NCBI RefSeq assembly: GCF_048537545.1 | Contig: NZ_CP183218.1 | Length of the DNA stretch: 64,000 nucleotides | Source: Chania fonticola_B | GTDB taxonomy: Bacteria > Pseudomonadota > Gammaproteobacteria > Enterobacterales > Enterobacteriaceae | Reading direction: 5' to 3' (one strand) | Part shown: positions 62,099-64,000 of the stretch, piece by piece | How the letters are laid out: each line of letters starts with the position of its first letter | Position numbering within the stretch: position 1 is the first letter of the stretch | Notes under the pieces: model-generated | Seen by the model: only the letters and a program-made list of their open reading frames with translations | Told to the model about the DNA's origin: nothing | Databases searched by the model: none | Position numbers and translations under genes: made by a program

Positions 62099-62826
62099 CT
62101 TTCAATCCCGCCAATCTGATAAACACCGGGGTGGTTATCGCTGCCCCAAGATCGTGGCTACAGACTCCACAGCAGATAATCCAGGCATTGAGCCGCAATA
62201 ATTCCATCACGTCCAGGTGCCAGCCGGTGGCACCGTCAGCCCGCGACTACATAATATTTACCTATAAAAAGTTAATGAGTTATTTTTATGGATTCACCTT
62301 AATGCGGTGCTGACATACACCCTAATGAGTATGGTTAATACCAGGTTATATCGCTATGTAAAGTCAGTGTCATGCCAAGGCGGTTATCTGGCAGAGTGAC
62401 AGGTTAAAACCATTGATTTAAATGATAAAGGTTATCAACGCTAGCCGAAAACATCGACTTTCCCAGTCCTGTAAGATCTTAGTGATGGTTAAATCTGCGA
62501 TATTTTTACATTAAAACAGGCTCCGCAAGGTGTTTTGGTGAATTTTTTCGCTAAAAATAAATTTATGGCAACATAAAAATCTATCCTTATGAAATTTAAC
62601 GAATCAATATATCAATAATCAGCGTGTTTCGATAATCTTTGTTTTGGTCATGAGAAAATTCTTATTCCAGGGAGAAGGAAAAATGCCACAGTTAATGACA
62701 ATTACCCGCGGTCTATTTACTAGCGATAAAAACGTTCACGAAGGCTTTTTTTTAATTTCAATTAAATGATTTTATTAACGATTAATGCCTGGGCTGTCTG
62801 TTTTTATAGTGAAAGTCGTGAATATA
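62099..62826. other. Long AT-rich region before the membrane-bound regulator
   Basis: This 728-bp gap has no convincing large gene. It contains many short A/T runs, one good candidate mini-gene at 62683-62769 and a T8 tract near 62748. An open frame overlapping the ygbI stop (62095-62313) has no recognisable product. The length suggests an extended leader or control region for the downstream gene. Confidence 0.5.
62683..62769 (+). CDS. Candidate 28-residue small ORF / leader peptide
   Basis: ATG 62683 is preceded by GGGAGAAGGAAAA, one of the best ribosome sites in this region. The peptide starts MPQLMTITRGLFTSDKN and ends FFLISIK; a T8 tract falls within its last codons. It lies 57 bases before the ToxR/CadC-like gene. 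It could be a leader peptide or a small protein, but I do not recognise it. Confidence 0.35.
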   Translation: MPQLMTITRGLFTSDKNVHEGFFLISIK

Positions 62827-63615
62827 ATGAAATATAAGCTTAATGACCGTATTATCTTCGATGTCGATAGCGGAACGCTGAGTTTGAGCGATCTGTTTGA
62901 CGATACTGTCACCATCTCCAACCCATCCAAGCGCTTGCTGCAGTTACTTATTGTCCACCAGGGCGATGCTGTGAGCCGTGAAGTGATCTTCAAAAAGGTG
63001 TGGGATGATTATGGGATGATTTCCAGTAACAATAATCTTAACCAGTGCGTGAGCAAGTTACGTAGAGTGATCAAGGCGCTGGGAATTGATGAGGAGGTGA
63101 TCGTCACGGTTCCCAAGGTGGGTTTTATGCTGCACAGCGAAATCCAGATTGTGTCTTGTGAAGATGATAAGGATACGCCGATCCTTGGTGCCGAACCGCC
63201 GGTATCAGTCGCTAAAACCATACCCGTGGTGGTAGGCAAGGTGTTCTCCCGTGCTTCCTTGCGCTATGGTTGGGGGATGCTGGGCTTCGTGTGTGTGGTG
63301 TTGGCGGGCATAGCGTTCTATATTTTCAATCCAAGTATCCGGCAAGAGAGCTATCTGGGTAAATCGGGTAACTGCGCGGTATTTATGTCGTACTCCACGG
63401 TTCGGGCAGATCCGGCATTCAGCGATGATGTGCTGGCGCAGGTGGCAAGGCAAAAAATCCAATGCCAGCCGGATGAATACCTGTTGCTGATACGTGGAAA
63501 TCAGGTGAAGTCGTATATTTCTGGCATCTCACGGCTATTTTTTCTCCGCTGCAAGATTTTGCGAGAGCATAAGATTGAACTTTGCTCTGGTCTGGAAAGC
63601 GAATCCTCCCTGTAA
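62827..63615 (+). CDS. Membrane-bound ToxR/CadC-like winged-helix regulator
   Basis: The product is 262 residues from ATG 62827; a GTG at 62818 or the ATG at 62785 would be longer. It begins with an OmpR/ToxR-type winged helix (about 30-105), with VSREVIFKKVWDDYGMISSNNNLNQCVSKLRRVI and a wing VIVTVPKVGFML. A linker leads to one span (GWGMLGFVCVVLAGIAFYIF, about 148-167) and a periplasmic domain of about 95 residues with four cysteines that could form two disulfides. This is the plan of one-component membrane regulators such as CadC and ToxR. The target is not visible and may lie beyond the window. Confidence 0.85.
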   Translation: MKYKLNDRIIFDVDSGTLSLSDLFDDTVTISNPSKRLLQLLIVHQGDAVSREVIFKKVWDDYGMISSNNNLNQCVSKLRRVIKALGIDEEVIVTVPKVGFMLHSEIQIVSCEDDKDTPILGAEPPVSVAKTIPVVVGKVFSRASLRYGWGMLGFVCVVLAGIAFYIFNPSIRQESYLGKSGNCAVFMSYSTVRADPAFSDDVLAQVARQKIQCQPDEYLLLIRGNQVKSYISGISRLFFLRCKILREHKIELCSGLESESSL

Positions 63616-63777
63616 TTGAATGATGCTGATTGGCTGGCGGGGTGAACGACCGACAGCCAGAACATCGTGGCCTGAGATTTAACCACTTTACTAACGTTAT
63701 CTCCCCTCAAGTACGATCGTTACAGTGAGTTATCCCCCTTATTATTCCGCTGGCTCACTATCCCGAAACAGTAATGC

Positions 63778-64000
63778 CCCTCACCCTAGCCCTCTCCCAA
63801 AGGGAGAGGGGACCGAACGTGTCACAACTTTATTACGGCACACTGCCTCAACCCTCTCTCTGCTCACTTCTGCACCTGTAGTACCGCCACCCTCGTACAA
63901 AAGGAGAGGGGGACCGAACGTGCCACCATTTTATTACGGCACTCCGCTTCTGCATCAACCTTGTTACAGATCACCTCCGCACCTGAACACGGCACCGTAC
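63778..64000. repeat. Dispersed intergenic repeat, two diverged tandem copies
   Basis: GGGAGAGGGGACCGAACGTG (from 63802) recurs as GGAGAGGGGGACCGAACGTG (from 63903). Each is followed by CAC/CACCA, TTTATTACGGCAC and a C-rich stretch, so the period is about 101 bp. The first copy starts with the palindrome CCCTCTCCC..GGGAGAGGG also seen at 6764-6808. The window ends inside a possible third copy (CGCACCTGAACACGGCACCGTAC). Confidence 0.7.

Noticed and set aside
62095..62313. Small open frame overlapping the ygbI stop
   Set aside because: There is no separate ribosome site and its composition is not protein-like; it is probably chance.
1..64000. CRISPR arrays, prophage, integrase or insertion sequences
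   Set aside because: I saw no regularly spaced direct repeats with unique spacers and no transposase, integrase or phage structural gene. The only repeats are the intergenic C/G-rich element.

Overview
The window looks like chromosomal DNA of a Serratia-like enterobacterium (Yersiniaceae). The coding sequence is GC-rich and the genes are of enterobacterial type. The backbone dinG - ybiB - rlmF - glnQPH - dps - rhtA - ompX follows the E. coli K-12 gene order, and RlmF begins with an N-terminal extension of the Yersinia/Serratia kind. The genus is an inference from protein resemblance; no rRNA or tRNA gene lies in the window.

Layout. 1-6.4 kb: the end of a LysR regulator, a fatty acid desaturase, the four-gene osmoprotectant importer osmF-yehYXW, and a PhnD-like binding protein in the same run. 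6.4-12.9 kb: a 58-residue membrane peptide, the exporter YedA, a cysteine-cluster regulator divergent from an MFS pump, an AraC regulator with an AzlCD amino-acid exporter, and a double-GNAT protein. 13.1-22.9 kb: a trimeric porin, the helicase dinG, an XRE/MmyB-type regulator divergent from a DHA2-type MFS pump, lemA with a DUF2207 partner, and ybiB. 23.4-34.8 kb: a complete cellulose operon bcsO-Q-A-B-C-D-Z, followed by rlmF and a soluble PAS-PAS chemoreceptor-like protein resembling BdlA. 37.7-38.4 kb: an overlapping pair of unknown genes. 38.4-41.9 kb: glnHPQ with a recognisable NtrC/sigma-54 control region, ybiI and dps.

42.3-48.8 kb holds a sucrose-use cluster: the repressor cscR, a single reading frame joining the sucrose permease CscB to the sucrose hydrolase CscA, a ScrY/RafY-type porin and a fructokinase. 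Sucrose would cross the outer membrane through the porin, enter by proton symport, be split in the cytoplasm, and the fructose be phosphorylated. The permease-hydrolase fusion is the most unusual item. The sequence at the junction suggests that one extra T in a TTT run removed the permease stop codon, so it is either a young natural fusion or a one-base sequence error. 48.8-52.4 kb carries a P-loop kinase-like protein, a periplasmic DUF4432 protein, a YhcH-family protein and the exporter rhtA. 52.8-55.9 kb carries ompX, a nitrilase divergent from a LysR regulator, and a GNAT enzyme.

56-62.1 kb is a complete four-carbon acid sugar (L-threonate type) catabolic operon, ltnD-otnK-otnC-otnI-ygbN, divergent from its DeoR-family regulator. 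The right end has a membrane-bound ToxR/CadC-like regulator behind a long AT-rich leader, and a dispersed intergenic repeat that also occurs near 6.8 kb.

The overall pattern is a conserved backbone with accessory blocks (efflux pumps with regulators, cellulose, sucrose, threonate) placed between backbone genes. I saw no prophage, insertion sequence, CRISPR array or integrase.
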